NCBI GenBank assembly: GCA_028687545.1
Contig: JAQTZZ010000030.1
Location: 1-50,862, forward strand
Direction of reading: 5' to 3'
Source: Candidatus Wallbacteria bacterium
GTDB lineage: Bacteria; Muiribacteriota; JAQTZZ01
DNA: 50,862 nucleotides
The notes beneath the pieces were generated by a model, which saw only the letters and a program-made list of their open reading frames with translations, was not told where the DNA came from and made no database searches. Each line of letters opens with the position of its first letter. The stretch's first letter is position 1. Below, piece by piece: positions 7,384-16,379 of the stretch. The translations under genes and the position numbers were made by a program.

Positions 7384-9105
7384 GTGAAATCTATACTCAA
7401 AGATCTCGATCCAGTCGAATTCGAACATCCAGTTGATCGGATGCTTTTGGTATCGCTCAGGAAGACGGGTCTCGACTTTATCACCAGAAAAGTGACTGAA
7501 CTTGGTGCATTCAAGCTGATCTGCTCAAAATACAGGGGCAGCAATTTCAGGATCAGCCCGGGGCATGGTCTTTACAAACACCTGGAAGCAGCCTGCGGAA
7601 TTCTTGGAATCGAGAAGATCCCTGAATTGTACCTGAAACAAGGTGGAGAAATCAGCCATCTCTCTGCTGGCACAATGGATGATTCCATCATTGTGCTGAA
7701 TTCAGGCTGCCTGGAAAACTTGGCCGAAGACGAGCTTCTCTTCTCACTCGGCCATGAACTGGGTCATATCGTCAGCAGACATATTCTTCTGCAGCAAATC
7801 TACAATGAACTGATCAAAAACCTCAGACTGCTCGACCTTCCCACTCTGGGGCTGGCGTCCCTGACATCTGATACGGTAAAACTCCTACTCCGGAAATGGA
7901 TCGCAGTCGCAGAATACACTGCAGACAGGGCCGGGTTGCTTGTCTGTCAGAACGAGGAATCGGCTGTCAGCTATCTGATGAAATTATCGGGAACTCCTCT
8001 CCATCTCTCTGAAGGTGATGATCCACAGAATTTCAGAAACCAGGCCAGTGAATTCAAAAAACAGTCCGGCGGAATGATCAGCATGTCCCTGCGGTTCATG
8101 GGCGACGATGCTTCAGGAAACAACTGGGCAGTGCTAAGATGTGGCGAATTATTGAACTGGATCAATACCGGTCAGTACAGCCTGGTATTGGAGCGGAAAT
8201 CCAGCAGGGACAGAAATGAATATTTAAAGAAGAGAGAGGATCTGAAAAGCGACCTGAATGCTTTCCCAGTACAGATTACGGATTGTCTGATCTCCATGCC
8301 GTTATTGGAACTGCCTCAGACAATAGCCGGCCTTGTACAGGAACATCGCAACCTGACAGTCAGGAAAGAAGAAAATCTGAAATCCAACACCAGGATCATT
8401 GAAGAAATGAACGCAATTCTCTCCATCAGGAACAGGAACAGTCAGGAAGAGAAAAAGCTTGAAAAATCGAGAGCTGAAATTTCGAAAAATGCCGCCGGGC
8501 TTGGCGCTGCGGTAATCGAAGCGGTGAAAGCAGGAAAGATCTCGGATTCTGAAGAGTTCAGCGACTTGCTGAGCGCTGACGAAAGATTCAGTAAAGCAAA
8601 ACAATCGGAACTTGCCCATGATCCAAAGGCAAGCGGTTTTCTTGAAAAGACTAAAGTCCTGGCTCAGGGGACTTTTCTCAAGGGCAATCTGAAACTTGCC
8701 GAAAGTCAGAAAGAGTCTGCCTGCAGAAAATTCGAAAACATGATTGCTGACATGGGCCTGATCAAAAAAATTGCCGAAGTGGTGGATTTCCAGGATCTGG
8801 AGAATATCGCAGGTATGATTGATATTTATCAAGCAGATCAGCGGAATCTGGCTGCCTCAAAAAAGGAAGCTGATGACAGAAACTCCGCAATTTCCTGCGG
8901 GATAATCAAGACCATCCACAGCGCAAAGGATGTTGAGAAGTATGAAAAGCTCCTGCATGGCGAAATCATCGCCGTCGAAGAACATCAGGAAAAGATCCGC
9001 AAGCGCATGGTCAAGGAAGTTGCCGTAATCATTGATTCTTACAGCGACGAACTGTTCGCAGACTGGCTGAGGGAAAAAATCGAGGGTTACAGAATTCATG
9101 CGTGA
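7384..9105 (+). CDS. M48-like zinc metalloprotease with long coiled-coil tail
   Basis: Zinc-dependent peptidase. The catalytic motif HELGH is at residues 124-128, and a third-ligand motif AEYTADRAG has its Glu at about 177. This spacing fits M48-type peptidases. There is no signal peptide or obvious membrane helix, so the protease is probably cytoplasmic, unlike HtpX. Residues ~255-573 are charged and heptad-like (many Lys/Glu, e.g. EEKKLEKSR), suggesting coiled coils for assembly or substrate binding. The GTG start has no Shine-Dalgarno sequence but sits 6 nt after a -10 hexamer. The last codons overlap the next gene by 8 nt, so the two are coupled. The substrate is unknown. Confidence 0.85.
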   Translation: MKSILKDLDPVEFEHPVDRMLLVSLRKTGLDFITRKVTELGAFKLICSKYRGSNFRISPGHGLYKHLEAACGILGIEKIPELYLKQGGEISHLSAGTMDDSIIVLNSGCLENLAEDELLFSLGHELGHIVSRHILLQQIYNELIKNLRLLDLPTLGLASLTSDTVKLLLRKWIAVAEYTADRAGLLVCQNEESAVSYLMKLSGTPLHLSEGDDPQNFRNQASEFKKQSGGMISMSLRFMGDDASGNNWAVLRCGELLNWINTGQYSLVLERKSSRDRNEYLKKREDLKSDLNAFPVQITDCLISMPLLELPQTIAGLVQEHRNLTVRKEENLKSNTRIIEEMNAILSIRNRNSQEEKKLEKSRAEISKNAAGLGAAVIEAVKAGKISDSEEFSDLLSADERFSKAKQSELAHDPKASGFLEKTKVLAQGTFLKGNLKLAESQKESACRKFENMIADMGLIKKIAEVVDFQDLENIAGMIDIYQADQRNLAASKKEADDRNSAISCGIIKTIHSAKDVEKYEKLLHGEIIAVEEHQEKIRKRMVKEVAVIIDSYSDELFADWLREKIEGYRIHA

Positions 9106-10012
9106 AAAATACAGTCTGATCCGCTCTGACATCTCCCAGCCACCGCGAAAAGTTCCGTTTAGTGTAGCCATCACACTGCTGCTCGACAGAGGAGACTGCC
9201 TGCTGGGCTCAGTCATCTTTTTCCTTGGACTTTGCTTGTTCTGGATTTTTGCACGTGCCGATGATTTCACTTTCTTCAAGTTCCACAAGGAAAAGATTAG
9301 AACTGCCGTTGGGTTTCTCGATTCCTGCAGAAAATCAGATACTTCTGAGATTGGAATCAACGGCGAACCAGACGACCCGAAATTCACTGTACGCTATACA
9401 TTTAAAGATGAAAACGGTGTTCTGCATAAAGAAGTGCCGTATCGGACAAATCGCGAGCGGATGATTGGCGAAACAGTGGAAGTCAGCTGGTTCGAAGAGC
9501 ATCCAGAAGCTTCGACCCTTTACAATCTGCAGCGCGCGAATTCTCTGCCTGCTTCCTGCCTGATTCTGATTTTTCCATTTTTCGGACTTTCCATCATGTT
9601 CAGCGCTCTGAGATGCGGCAACAGGGAATGGTATCTCCTGAAAAACGGCTGCCAGGCAGAAGGAACAGTCGTTTCCTCCAAACCCACTCCATACTGCTTT
9701 AATATCCTGGATCCAGTCTGCAGATTCGTTTTCGAATTCAAGACACCTGACGAACATACTTACCAAAGCTGTTTCAACACTCATCTTTCGCGCAGGCTGA
9801 CCGACAGCACAACAGTACTTCTGCTGTACGATCCAGCTGATCCTGAAAACGCGCTGCCCTATGATGTGAATTTTTCCTATCTGCATTTTGATAAAACCGG
9901 CAAAATCAGACCGTTAAAATATTTTTCTGGAGTTGTCATCACGCAATTCCTTCTGTATTCAATAGCGTTTCTGACAGCAGCGGTATGCCTCTGGCGTCTG
10001 CGCGGAAAATAA
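9098..10012 (+). CDS. Membrane protein with DUF3592-like domain
   Basis: 304 residues with three hydrophobic segments: about 22-48, 150-172 and 278-300. The soluble parts resemble DUF3592. They are beta-rich and contain V.Y.F-type strands before and after the second helix, with a GTVVSSKP...FVFEFKTPD pattern and the usual LLYDPADPENA near the end. Members of this family sit in the membrane and their role is not known. The start overlaps the end of the metalloprotease gene by 8 nt, so the two are probably made together. The protein could be a membrane partner or target of that protease, but this is inference only. Confidence 0.75.
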   Translation: MREKYSLIRSDISQPPRKVPFSVAITLLLDRGDCLLGSVIFFLGLCLFWIFARADDFTFFKFHKEKIRTAVGFLDSCRKSDTSEIGINGEPDDPKFTVRYTFKDENGVLHKEVPYRTNRERMIGETVEVSWFEEHPEASTLYNLQRANSLPASCLILIFPFFGLSIMFSALRCGNREWYLLKNGCQAEGTVVSSKPTPYCFNILDPVCRFVFEFKTPDEHTYQSCFNTHLSRRLTDSTTVLLLYDPADPENALPYDVNFSYLHFDKTGKIRPLKYFSGVVITQFLLYSIAFLTAAVCLWRLRGK

Positions 10013-10033
10013 TTCAACTATTCCATCCGTAAT

Positions 10034-10062
10034 TTGTGCTTTCACCATAGTTCCAGTAAATT
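10034..10062 (+). promoter_or_regulatory. Promoter of tex, predicted leaderless
   Basis: TTGTGC (10034-10039), a 17 bp spacer and TAAATT (10057-10062), then 6 nt to the ATG at 10069. No Shine-Dalgarno sequence is present. Confidence 0.5.
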
Positions 10063-10068
10063 GTAAGC

Positions 10069-12219
10069 ATGGACAGAACAGATTTCATTATCAGAAACAT
10101 CAGCCAGGATTTGTCTCTCGGCAGTCAGCCGGTTTCCGCGGTAGTAGGACTGCTGGATGAAAAGGCCACCATCCCCTTCATCGCCCGCTATAGAAAAGAG
10201 CGTACCTGCGGGCTGGATGAGATCGCCATCCGCTCCATCTCTGAGAGGCTTGCCCATTACCACGAGCTGGAAAAACGCAAGGAAACCATACTCAAAACCA
10301 TCCAGGAACAGGGGAAACTGACAGATGAGCTGTCTGCTAAAATCCTTCTCTGCACTGACAAGAATCTGCTGGAAGATATTTACCTTCCTTTTAAGCCGAA
10401 AAAACGTACCAGAGCAGCCATTGCCAGGGAAAAAGGCTTGGAAGGGCTGGCTGAGATCATCTTTCTGCAGCTGAATCTGAACGGCAGCAAGACTGAGATC
10501 GTGGCAAAATTCATCAAGCCCGAACTGGGCGTGAATTCATACGAGGAAGCCATTGCCGGAGCCTTGGACATTATTGCCGAGAGAATCTCTGAGACAGGCA
10601 GTATCAGGCAATCGATCCGCGACCTGACACTCAATACAGGCCGGATCTGCTCAAACGTGAAAAAAGACTGGAAAGAAAAACCTTCCAAATTCCAGGATTA
10701 TTACGATTTCAGCGAGCCTGTCCAGAAATCCCCGTCACACAGGCTGCTCGCCATCAGGCGCGGCGAAGCAGAGGAAGTGCTTTCCTGGAAAATCACTGTG
10801 GATGAGGTACAAGCCGTCGCGATTCTGGAAAAAAGTCTGGTCAGAAATCATTCTTTCCTGTTTTATCCTGAACTTAAATCCGCGATCGAAGACTGTCTCA
10901 AGCGCTTGCTCTTCCCTGCCGTGGAATCAGAAGTATTCAACCTGAAACTTGATCAGGCAGAGCAGGAAGCCATCCAGGTATTTTCTTCCAACCTGAGGAA
11001 TCTTCTGCTTTCCGCTCCTGCAGGCCAGAAAGTAATCCTGGGAGTAGACCCGGGATTCAGGACAGGCTGCAAACTCGCTGTGATCGATGCTCAAGGAAAT
11101 TTCCAGTTTCAGCAGGCCATTTTCCCGCTTGAGCCTCACAACAGGAAAGTTGAAGCAGAAAAATCTCTTTCAGACATCATTCAAAAGTATGGAGTACAGC
11201 TGATCGCTATCGGCAATGGCACAGCCTCCAGGGAAACCGACCAGTTTGTTCGGGAATTGATCAAGCGGACTGGCCTGACTGTGAAGTCAGTGGTAGTGAG
11301 CGAAGCCGGGGCTTCGGTCTATTCTGCCTCTCTACTCGCCATCCAGGAATTCCCTGATCTGGATGTCACAGTCAGAGGCGCGATCAGCATCGCGAGAAGG
11401 CTGCAGGATCCTCTCTCAGAACTCGTGAAGATCGATCCCAAAGCGATCGGTGTCGGGCAATATCAGCACGATGTCAATCAGAAAGAGCTGAAGAGTTCCC
11501 TGGAAACAACGGTTGAGTCGTGTGTGAATCATGTGGGAGTGCAGCTGAATACTGCATCAATGGAACTTTTAAAATTCGTGTCAGGGATCGGGCCGGCCCT
11601 GGCCGGAAACATCGTTAAATTCAGATCAGAAAATGGACCGTTTTTATCACGCAAGTCTTTGTTGAAAGTTCCCAAGCTCGGCCCGAAAGCCTTTGAACAG
11701 TGTGCAGGATTTTTACGGATTCACTCATCCGAAAATCCGCTCGACAATTCAGCGATTCACCCTGAAACCTATCATCTGGTGAAGACTATGGCGGCAGACC
11801 TTGGTTTTTCCGAAACCGACCTGATCGGGCGGGATATTTCCGGTAAAATCGATCTGAACCGGTACATCTCAGCTGAATTCGGCCTGCTGACGCTTACGGA
11901 CATTTTGAGAGAACTGAAAAAGCCCGGTCTCGACCCGCGGGCTGAATTCAAGAGCATGGATTTTTCCGCAGACCTCAACTCCATCTCAGATTTGAAAGAT
12001 GGCATGATCCTGGATGGAGTTGTGACAAATGTGACTAATTTTGGAGCTTTTGTGGACATAGGTGTCCATCAGGACGGCCTTGTGCACATTTCCAAGCTCG
12101 CCAGAAAATTCGTCAAAAACCCTTCAGAAATCGTTTCTGTCGGCGACAGAGTCAGAGTGAAAATACTGAGCGTAAACCGGGACTTGAAGCGCATCTCACT
12201 GGAGCGGCTTGAAAACTGA
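10069..12219 (+). CDS. tex: Tex/YhgF family RNA-binding protein
   Basis: Cytoplasmic nucleic-acid-binding protein of the Tex family, linked to transcription and RNA processing. Domain order is complete. A helical N-terminal Tex region contains ATIPFIARYRKE and ends near residue 300. A YqgF/RNase H-like domain starts about residue 322 (ILGVDPGFRTGCK). Helix-hairpin-helix segments lie around 500-550 (FVSGIGPALA, KVPKLGPKAF). A C-terminal S1 domain spans about 645-716 (GVVTNVTNFGAFVDIG, GLVHISKLA, DRVRVKIL). Length is 716 residues, typical of the family. There is no Shine-Dalgarno sequence before the ATG, which sits 6 nt after a promoter -10. The following peptidase gene has its own promoter, so tex is probably monocistronic. 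Confidence 0.95.
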   Translation: MDRTDFIIRNISQDLSLGSQPVSAVVGLLDEKATIPFIARYRKERTCGLDEIAIRSISERLAHYHELEKRKETILKTIQEQGKLTDELSAKILLCTDKNLLEDIYLPFKPKKRTRAAIAREKGLEGLAEIIFLQLNLNGSKTEIVAKFIKPELGVNSYEEAIAGALDIIAERISETGSIRQSIRDLTLNTGRICSNVKKDWKEKPSKFQDYYDFSEPVQKSPSHRLLAIRRGEAEEVLSWKITVDEVQAVAILEKSLVRNHSFLFYPELKSAIEDCLKRLLFPAVESEVFNLKLDQAEQEAIQVFSSNLRNLLLSAPAGQKVILGVDPGFRTGCKLAVIDAQGNFQFQQAIFPLEPHNRKVEAEKSLSDIIQKYGVQLIAIGNGTASRETDQFVRELIKRTGLTVKSVVVSEAGASVYSASLLAIQEFPDLDVTVRGAISIARRLQDPLSELVKIDPKAIGVGQYQHDVNQKELKSSLETTVESCVNHVGVQLNTASMELLKFVSGIGPALAGNIVKFRSENGPFLSRKSLLKVPKLGPKAFEQCAGFLRIHSSENPLDNSAIHPETYHLVKTMAADLGFSETDLIGRDISGKIDLNRYISAEFGLLTLTDILRELKKPGLDPRAEFKSMDFSADLNSISDLKDGMILDGVVTNVTNFGAFVDIGVHQDGLVHISKLARKFVKNPSEIVSVGDRVRVKILSVNRDLKRISLERLEN

Positions 12220-12220
12220 A

Positions 12221-12249
12221 TTGAATTCCGGAATCCGGACTGATAAAAT
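12221..12249 (+). promoter_or_regulatory. Sigma70-type promoter for the aminopeptidase gene
   Basis: TTGAAT (12221-12226) directly after the tex stop, a 17 bp spacer and TAAAAT (12244-12249). The expected leader is about 18 nt and carries GGAGGA. Confidence 0.65.
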
Positions 12250-12273
12250 TGATGAAAAGTATCTGGAGGATTG

Positions 12274-13110
12274 ATGAAGATCTATATATCCATTGATATG
12301 GAAGGCATACCAGGAACTTTCAACTGGGTCCAGGAAAAGGATTTCAGGAGCGAAGTGCGGAAATGCATGTCAATGCATCTGGAATCAGTGATCAGGGGTA
12401 TCCATGAAAGCTTTGCCAACCCGTCAATCGATGAGATTGTAGTGGCTGATTCACATTCCGCAGGTGACAGCATTTCCTATGAATTTTCTGCCATTGACGA
12501 CAGGCTGCATCTGATTTCAGGAGGCCCCAGGCCTCAGTATATGATGCCGGCATTTTCCAGTGAATTTTCCATGGTATTCCTGATCGGATACCACGGTGGA
12601 AAAGGGCTGATCAACTCCAACATGGATCATACATATTCTTCTTCCTGCATACACCGTTTTGAAATCAACGGCATGGAAGTCAACGAAGCTCTGATCAACG
12701 CCGCCTATGCCGGTTGCTACGGTGTTCCTGTCACCCTGATCACAGGCGACTCCTCGCTGAAGCGTCAGCTCACAGACTCCGGACTCGGCAAAGCGGATTT
12801 CATCGTCACCAAGAGCGCAGTTTCGCGTTTTGCAGCCAAAAACCGACCTATAAATGTCGTACGCAGGGAAACTCAGGCCGCTGTAATTAATGTTTTAAAA
12901 CATGGATCTTCTGCATATCCTGTTTTCAAATTCCATCCACCTGTGCGTATGAAGATCACTTTCATCAATACCGCGATGGCTGATGTTGCAGCTTTGATGC
13001 CGGGCGTCAGGCGTCTTGACGGCTCTACAGTCGAATTCATTCATGACGATTTCAAAATCGGATTTGACGCGATCATGGCAATTATTTACATCGCTTATCA
13101 CGGGAAATAA
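12274..13110 (+). CDS. dppA: DppA-type D-aminopeptidase (peptidase family M55)
   Basis: Zinc D-aminopeptidase, expected to cleave D-amino-acid-containing peptides such as D-Ala-D-Ala released from cell wall. The metal/active-site residues known for DppA can be matched: Asp8 and Glu10 in SIDMEGIPG, His61 in ADSHSAGD, His107 in GYHGGKG and a Glu near 138 in EVNEALINAAYAG. Length (278) is normal and there is no signal peptide, so it acts in the cytoplasm. The ATG at 12274 is chosen over the TTG at 12271 because GGAGGA (12265-12270) touches the latter. No dpp transport genes are adjacent. A peptide-binding lipoprotein lies nearby on the other strand (14706-16373), but co-function is only a guess. 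Confidence 0.9.
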   Translation: MKIYISIDMEGIPGTFNWVQEKDFRSEVRKCMSMHLESVIRGIHESFANPSIDEIVVADSHSAGDSISYEFSAIDDRLHLISGGPRPQYMMPAFSSEFSMVFLIGYHGGKGLINSNMDHTYSSSCIHRFEINGMEVNEALINAAYAGCYGVPVTLITGDSSLKRQLTDSGLGKADFIVTKSAVSRFAAKNRPINVVRRETQAAVINVLKHGSSAYPVFKFHPPVRMKITFINTAMADVAALMPGVRRLDGSTVEFIHDDFKIGFDAIMAIIYIAYHGK

Positions 13111-13159
13111 AAAGATACATGGGAATGGACCAATTCGCGATTCTGATGCAGATCCGCTC

Positions 13160-14608
13160 TTAATACCCGTTAGGATGAGTAGGAGACGAAGGATTCACCA
13201 CCTGGTTGTTCGGGATCACAACTTCGTGGGTCGGTAATGGAGCCGGTCCGTATGCGATGGTCACGCTGATAAACTGGGCATTATTTCCGCTCATCGTAAT
13301 CATGAGTTTGTTGGTGGTGCGGTTTATGTTACTCCAGGTATCTGTATCATTTTGATCACCAACATCCTTGGACCCATAATTATTCCCCGCAGCATCGGTC
13401 ATTGTGCCTGTGGCACCGCCGCCATAGTCTGCCCAGTTCACAGTGACGTAGGAAATGTAACGGCTGCTGTCTGTATTGAGTGTAACAACTTCACCGGTAT
13501 TGAACACAGAAGTATTGTTGGCAGGATTGAGCGGATGAACGACCACAGTAGTAATTACACCCGGATGGGGATAGGAATCTGGAAACGGGATATCGGATGG
13601 ATATGGATTCCAATAATCCGAGTAGGTGACGCGCACCTGAAAGATCTGGGCGCTGTTGTTAAACACCTGGATCGCGAACCAGGATGTGGAGCGGTTGACT
13701 GTCCAGGAGTCCCAGCTGCCGGCGCCGTTATCAGGTACCCACAGGTCGGGATAGTAAATATTTCCTGCTGCGTCGGACAGTCTTCCCCAGGTATTTCCGC
13801 CATAATCGCTCCAGCGGATGGAGACATACTGGACAACGCGGTTTGCGGAGACATTGATATAGGCAACATCGTTTACCAGGAACCAGTTGGAGTTATTGTT
13901 GTTGGGGTCTGTGGGGTAATAATCCACTGTATTGTTATAATAGTACATATTATAGGTGACCTCATAATTCACGATCTGGATCGTAGTATCAGAGAGCTGC
14001 AGATACATGTTGTAGGCAAATGCGTAAACTTCGAACACTGCGGTCTGGACGCCGTTGTTGGTCAGAGTGTGAGTATCCTTGGCAACGTTGTCAACATAGA
14101 GCGTGCCTGAATGACTGCCTGTTGCCGCAGTGCGCCAGCGGACTACCACAGTATTGACATAACGGGAAGTATTGAAATTGATATACAGGACTGTCCCGCC
14201 TGTGCTGACATAGTTGATCGTATAAGACAGAAGCTGGGCTGAATCGCGGGCAAAGAGAATGTAAATGTTGGTCGGCTGCTGATTGGTTCCCAGATCGAAA
14301 TTGACATTTTCCACATTTCCCACTTCATGGGAAGCGATCAGAACATCGGTGGTCCCGCCATTGTTGATATAGAGAGATCCTAGCGCAGTGCCGTTGGAAT
14401 CATTCCAGAGCACGTCCACTGAACTGATTTTCTTGGAATGGTCGTAATTCAGATTGATCGGAACATTGGGGTTGTACCAGGTCTGATTGGGCATGTTCGG
14501 CTGGACCGGGGAAATGGGGTGAACAGGGTTGTCGTTGGGGTGAGCAGCAAATAGTGGAATCGGCTGAATCAGAAATATGAGCAGAACCAAAATTGAAATA
14601 CCCTTCAT
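13160..14608 (-). CDS. Secreted beta-sandwich repeat protein
   Basis: A signal peptide (about residues 1-21, cleavage near LFAAH) is followed by an Asn/Thr/Tyr-rich protein with four similar ~100-residue units. Each contains a hydrophobic V-x-x-V-x-V-x-W core strand pair (SVDVLWND, TVVVRW, YVSIRWSDYGGNTWG, YVTVNWADYGGGATG), then a G-x-L/M-x-D/N turn, and ends in a V-x-Y strand. The last two share W-A/S-DYGG and DAAGN. The units look like jelly-roll or Ig-like beta domains with no clear catalytic residues. It is probably an extracellular or surface protein of unknown ligand. The ATG follows GAGGGGG, and a good promoter lies at 14644-14672. Pro-rich ends may be linkers. It is not in the same transcript as anything downstream. 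Confidence 0.8.
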   Translation of the reverse strand: MKGISILVLLIFLIQPIPLFAAHPNDNPVHPISPVQPNMPNQTWYNPNVPINLNYDHSKKISSVDVLWNDSNGTALGSLYINNGGTTDVLIASHEVGNVENVNFDLGTNQQPTNIYILFARDSAQLLSYTINYVSTGGTVLYINFNTSRYVNTVVVRWRTAATGSHSGTLYVDNVAKDTHTLTNNGVQTAVFEVYAFAYNMYLQLSDTTIQIVNYEVTYNMYYYNNTVDYYPTDPNNNNSNWFLVNDVAYINVSANRVVQYVSIRWSDYGGNTWGRLSDAAGNIYYPDLWVPDNGAGSWDSWTVNRSTSWFAIQVFNNSAQIFQVRVTYSDYWNPYPSDIPFPDSYPHPGVITTVVVHPLNPANNTSVFNTGEVVTLNTDSSRYISYVTVNWADYGGGATGTMTDAAGNNYGSKDVGDQNDTDTWSNINRTTNKLMITMSGNNAQFISVTIAYGPAPLPTHEVVIPNNQVVNPSSPTHPNGY

Positions 14609-14643
14609 ACTTTCCCCCTCAATCTGGACTTCCCCTCTATATA

Positions 14644-14672
14644 ATGATAGCTCAGATCAGGGGGAAATTCAA
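14644..14672 (-). promoter_or_regulatory. Sigma70-type promoter for the beta-repeat protein
   Basis: On the minus strand: TTGAAT (14667-14672), a 17 bp spacer and TATCAT (14644-14649). A leader of about 28 nt with GAGGGGG follows before the start at 14608. It separates this gene from the upstream binding-protein gene. Confidence 0.7.
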
Positions 14673-14705
14673 GGAGATCAGGTTCTCATCTCTGGAATCC
14701 GGGGA

Positions 14706-16373
14706 TCAGTGGGTTATCTCTCCGTATTTCTGGAGTTTCTTCGGCACATACCAGCTTTCAAGGTCATGGAAAATCCAGTCAGGTGCGGATTTGATCCCGC
14801 GGATCCGTTTGCTGACAGCCAGGATTGTCATATCTGAGTAAAGAAATGTCCCGGGCTGGTCTTCCTGGATGATTTCATGGAAGCGCTGCAGAAGGTTCAT
14901 CCTTGCTGCAGGGTCGAGTTCAGTGCGGATCCTGTCTAGGAGTTCGTCAACTTCCGGGTTGTGATAAGCGATCAGATTCAGCCCGGTGTTTCCTGTTTTG
15001 AGATCAAAAATCTGGGAGGAATGGAAATACTGGTAAGGGTCATCAGACAGCATCAGGCCTACCAGCAATCCGGAAAACTGCCCAATGTAGAGTGATCTCA
15101 TAAACTCACCCAGTTCTATAAAATGGATATGAGCAAGCACACCGTTATCCTTGAGGCTTTTTTCAATGATCTGGGATGCCAGTTCCCGATTCTTGTTGCC
15201 GTGTACAGCGATCATGTCAAACTCGAATTTCTGCCCGTTTTTATCCAGGATTCCGTCCCCGTCAGTATCGCGCCATCCCTCGGATTCAAAAAGAATCTTT
15301 GCTGTAGAAGGAGAATAGGGCCATGAATCAAGCTTTTTCTCGAATTTCAGATATGGTGGAACAAAAGGTCTGGCCGGAACATATGCGTAGCCCTTGAAGA
15401 CTTCATCCACGATTGACTGGCGGTCCATTGCCATGGTCAGAGCCTTGCGAACTTTTGAACTCTGAAAAAGAGGATTGCGCAGATTGTAGCTGACGATGGT
15501 GTAATAGGAGTTATACAGATAGATGGTGAACCTGTTCATGAATTCGCGGTCTGAAGCCTGCTTCAGGTATTGATCGGCTGTCAGGAACATCAGGTCCAGC
15601 TCACCCCTCTTCAGCATCTGGAAAGCCTGGGTGAAATCAGCCATGTATTTGAACATGTAATGGTCCACGAACGGACGTCCCCGGAAATAATCTTTGTTGG
15701 CTTCAAGCAGGAGATGATCATGGGGAAGCCATTCCACAAATCGGTAGGGTCCTGTCCCGACCGGCTGGAGGTTCGGGTCCAAGCCCTTGTTTTCAAAGGC
15801 ATGTCTCGACACAATACAGTTCGCCCAGATGTTCAAAGCGTCAGCATATGGTTTGGAATATTTCACTGTCAGCGTATATTTGTCTGCAGTTTCTATCGTG
15901 TCGATCATGGAAAAATCGAAGCGCAGCCTGGATCTGGTGCCTGGATCGATGATAGTCTGATAGGTGAAAACAACATCTTCAGCTGTGAATTCCTCGCCGT
16001 CATGCCATTTCACCCCTTTTCTCAGATGGAAGGTCGCAGATTTCCCGTCTGCTGCTACTTCAAAAGTTTCAGCAAGATCCGGCTTAAGTTTCAAATGCTC
16101 ATCCGGTGTGACAAGACCGTTGAAAATCCAGCGCACAATCTCTCTGGAATAGATATCGTCGCAGAGCAGCGGATTCAGGCTCAAGGCGTCAGAATCAAGG
16201 TGATAGACGATCGTATCGCCGTAATCAACTGATTCCACGTCTTCCACGATTGTTTCCGGAGTGCCTGATGGAACAGGCAGTTTAAAGGTTTTTGTGACAC
16301 CGGATCCGTTTTCGCCACAACCGATTAGGAAAAAAACAAACAATGGCAACAGAAACAAAAGTTTACCGCGCAT
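14706..16373 (-). CDS. Peptide/nickel-type ABC transporter substrate-binding lipoprotein (SBP family 5)
   Basis: A lipoprotein signal (LFVFFLIGC, lipidated Cys at about residue 19) is followed by a full family-5 solute-binding fold. Typical motifs include DDIYSREIVRWIFNGLVTPD, LAETFEVAADGKSATFHLRKGVKWHDGE, VVFTYQ, PVGTGPYRFVEW and KVRKALTMAMDR. The last parts carry DPYQYFHSS and ILAVSKRIRG. Members capture oligopeptides or related ligands in the periplasm for an ABC importer. No permease or ATPase gene is adjacent, so this is an orphan receptor here. The start codon lies 6 nt after a near-consensus -10 and has no Shine-Dalgarno sequence, predicting a leaderless mRNA. Length 555 is usual. Confidence 0.92.
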   Translation of the reverse strand: MRGKLLFLLPLFVFFLIGCGENGSGVTKTFKLPVPSGTPETIVEDVESVDYGDTIVYHLDSDALSLNPLLCDDIYSREIVRWIFNGLVTPDEHLKLKPDLAETFEVAADGKSATFHLRKGVKWHDGEEFTAEDVVFTYQTIIDPGTRSRLRFDFSMIDTIETADKYTLTVKYSKPYADALNIWANCIVSRHAFENKGLDPNLQPVGTGPYRFVEWLPHDHLLLEANKDYFRGRPFVDHYMFKYMADFTQAFQMLKRGELDLMFLTADQYLKQASDREFMNRFTIYLYNSYYTIVSYNLRNPLFQSSKVRKALTMAMDRQSIVDEVFKGYAYVPARPFVPPYLKFEKKLDSWPYSPSTAKILFESEGWRDTDGDGILDKNGQKFEFDMIAVHGNKNRELASQIIEKSLKDNGVLAHIHFIELGEFMRSLYIGQFSGLLVGLMLSDDPYQYFHSSQIFDLKTGNTGLNLIAYHNPEVDELLDRIRTELDPAARMNLLQRFHEIIQEDQPGTFLYSDMTILAVSKRIRGIKSAPDWIFHDLESWYVPKKLQKYGEITH

Positions 16374-16379
16374 GCCGGA

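Noticed and set aside
13352-14110. 252-codon plus-strand frame opposite the secreted beta-repeat gene
   Set aside because: Its composition is unlike a real protein and it lies entirely over a minus-strand gene with signal peptide, promoter and ribosome site.
15570-16232. 220-codon plus-strand frame opposite the binding-protein gene
   Set aside because: The minus-strand reading is a full SBP family-5 protein, so this is a shadow.
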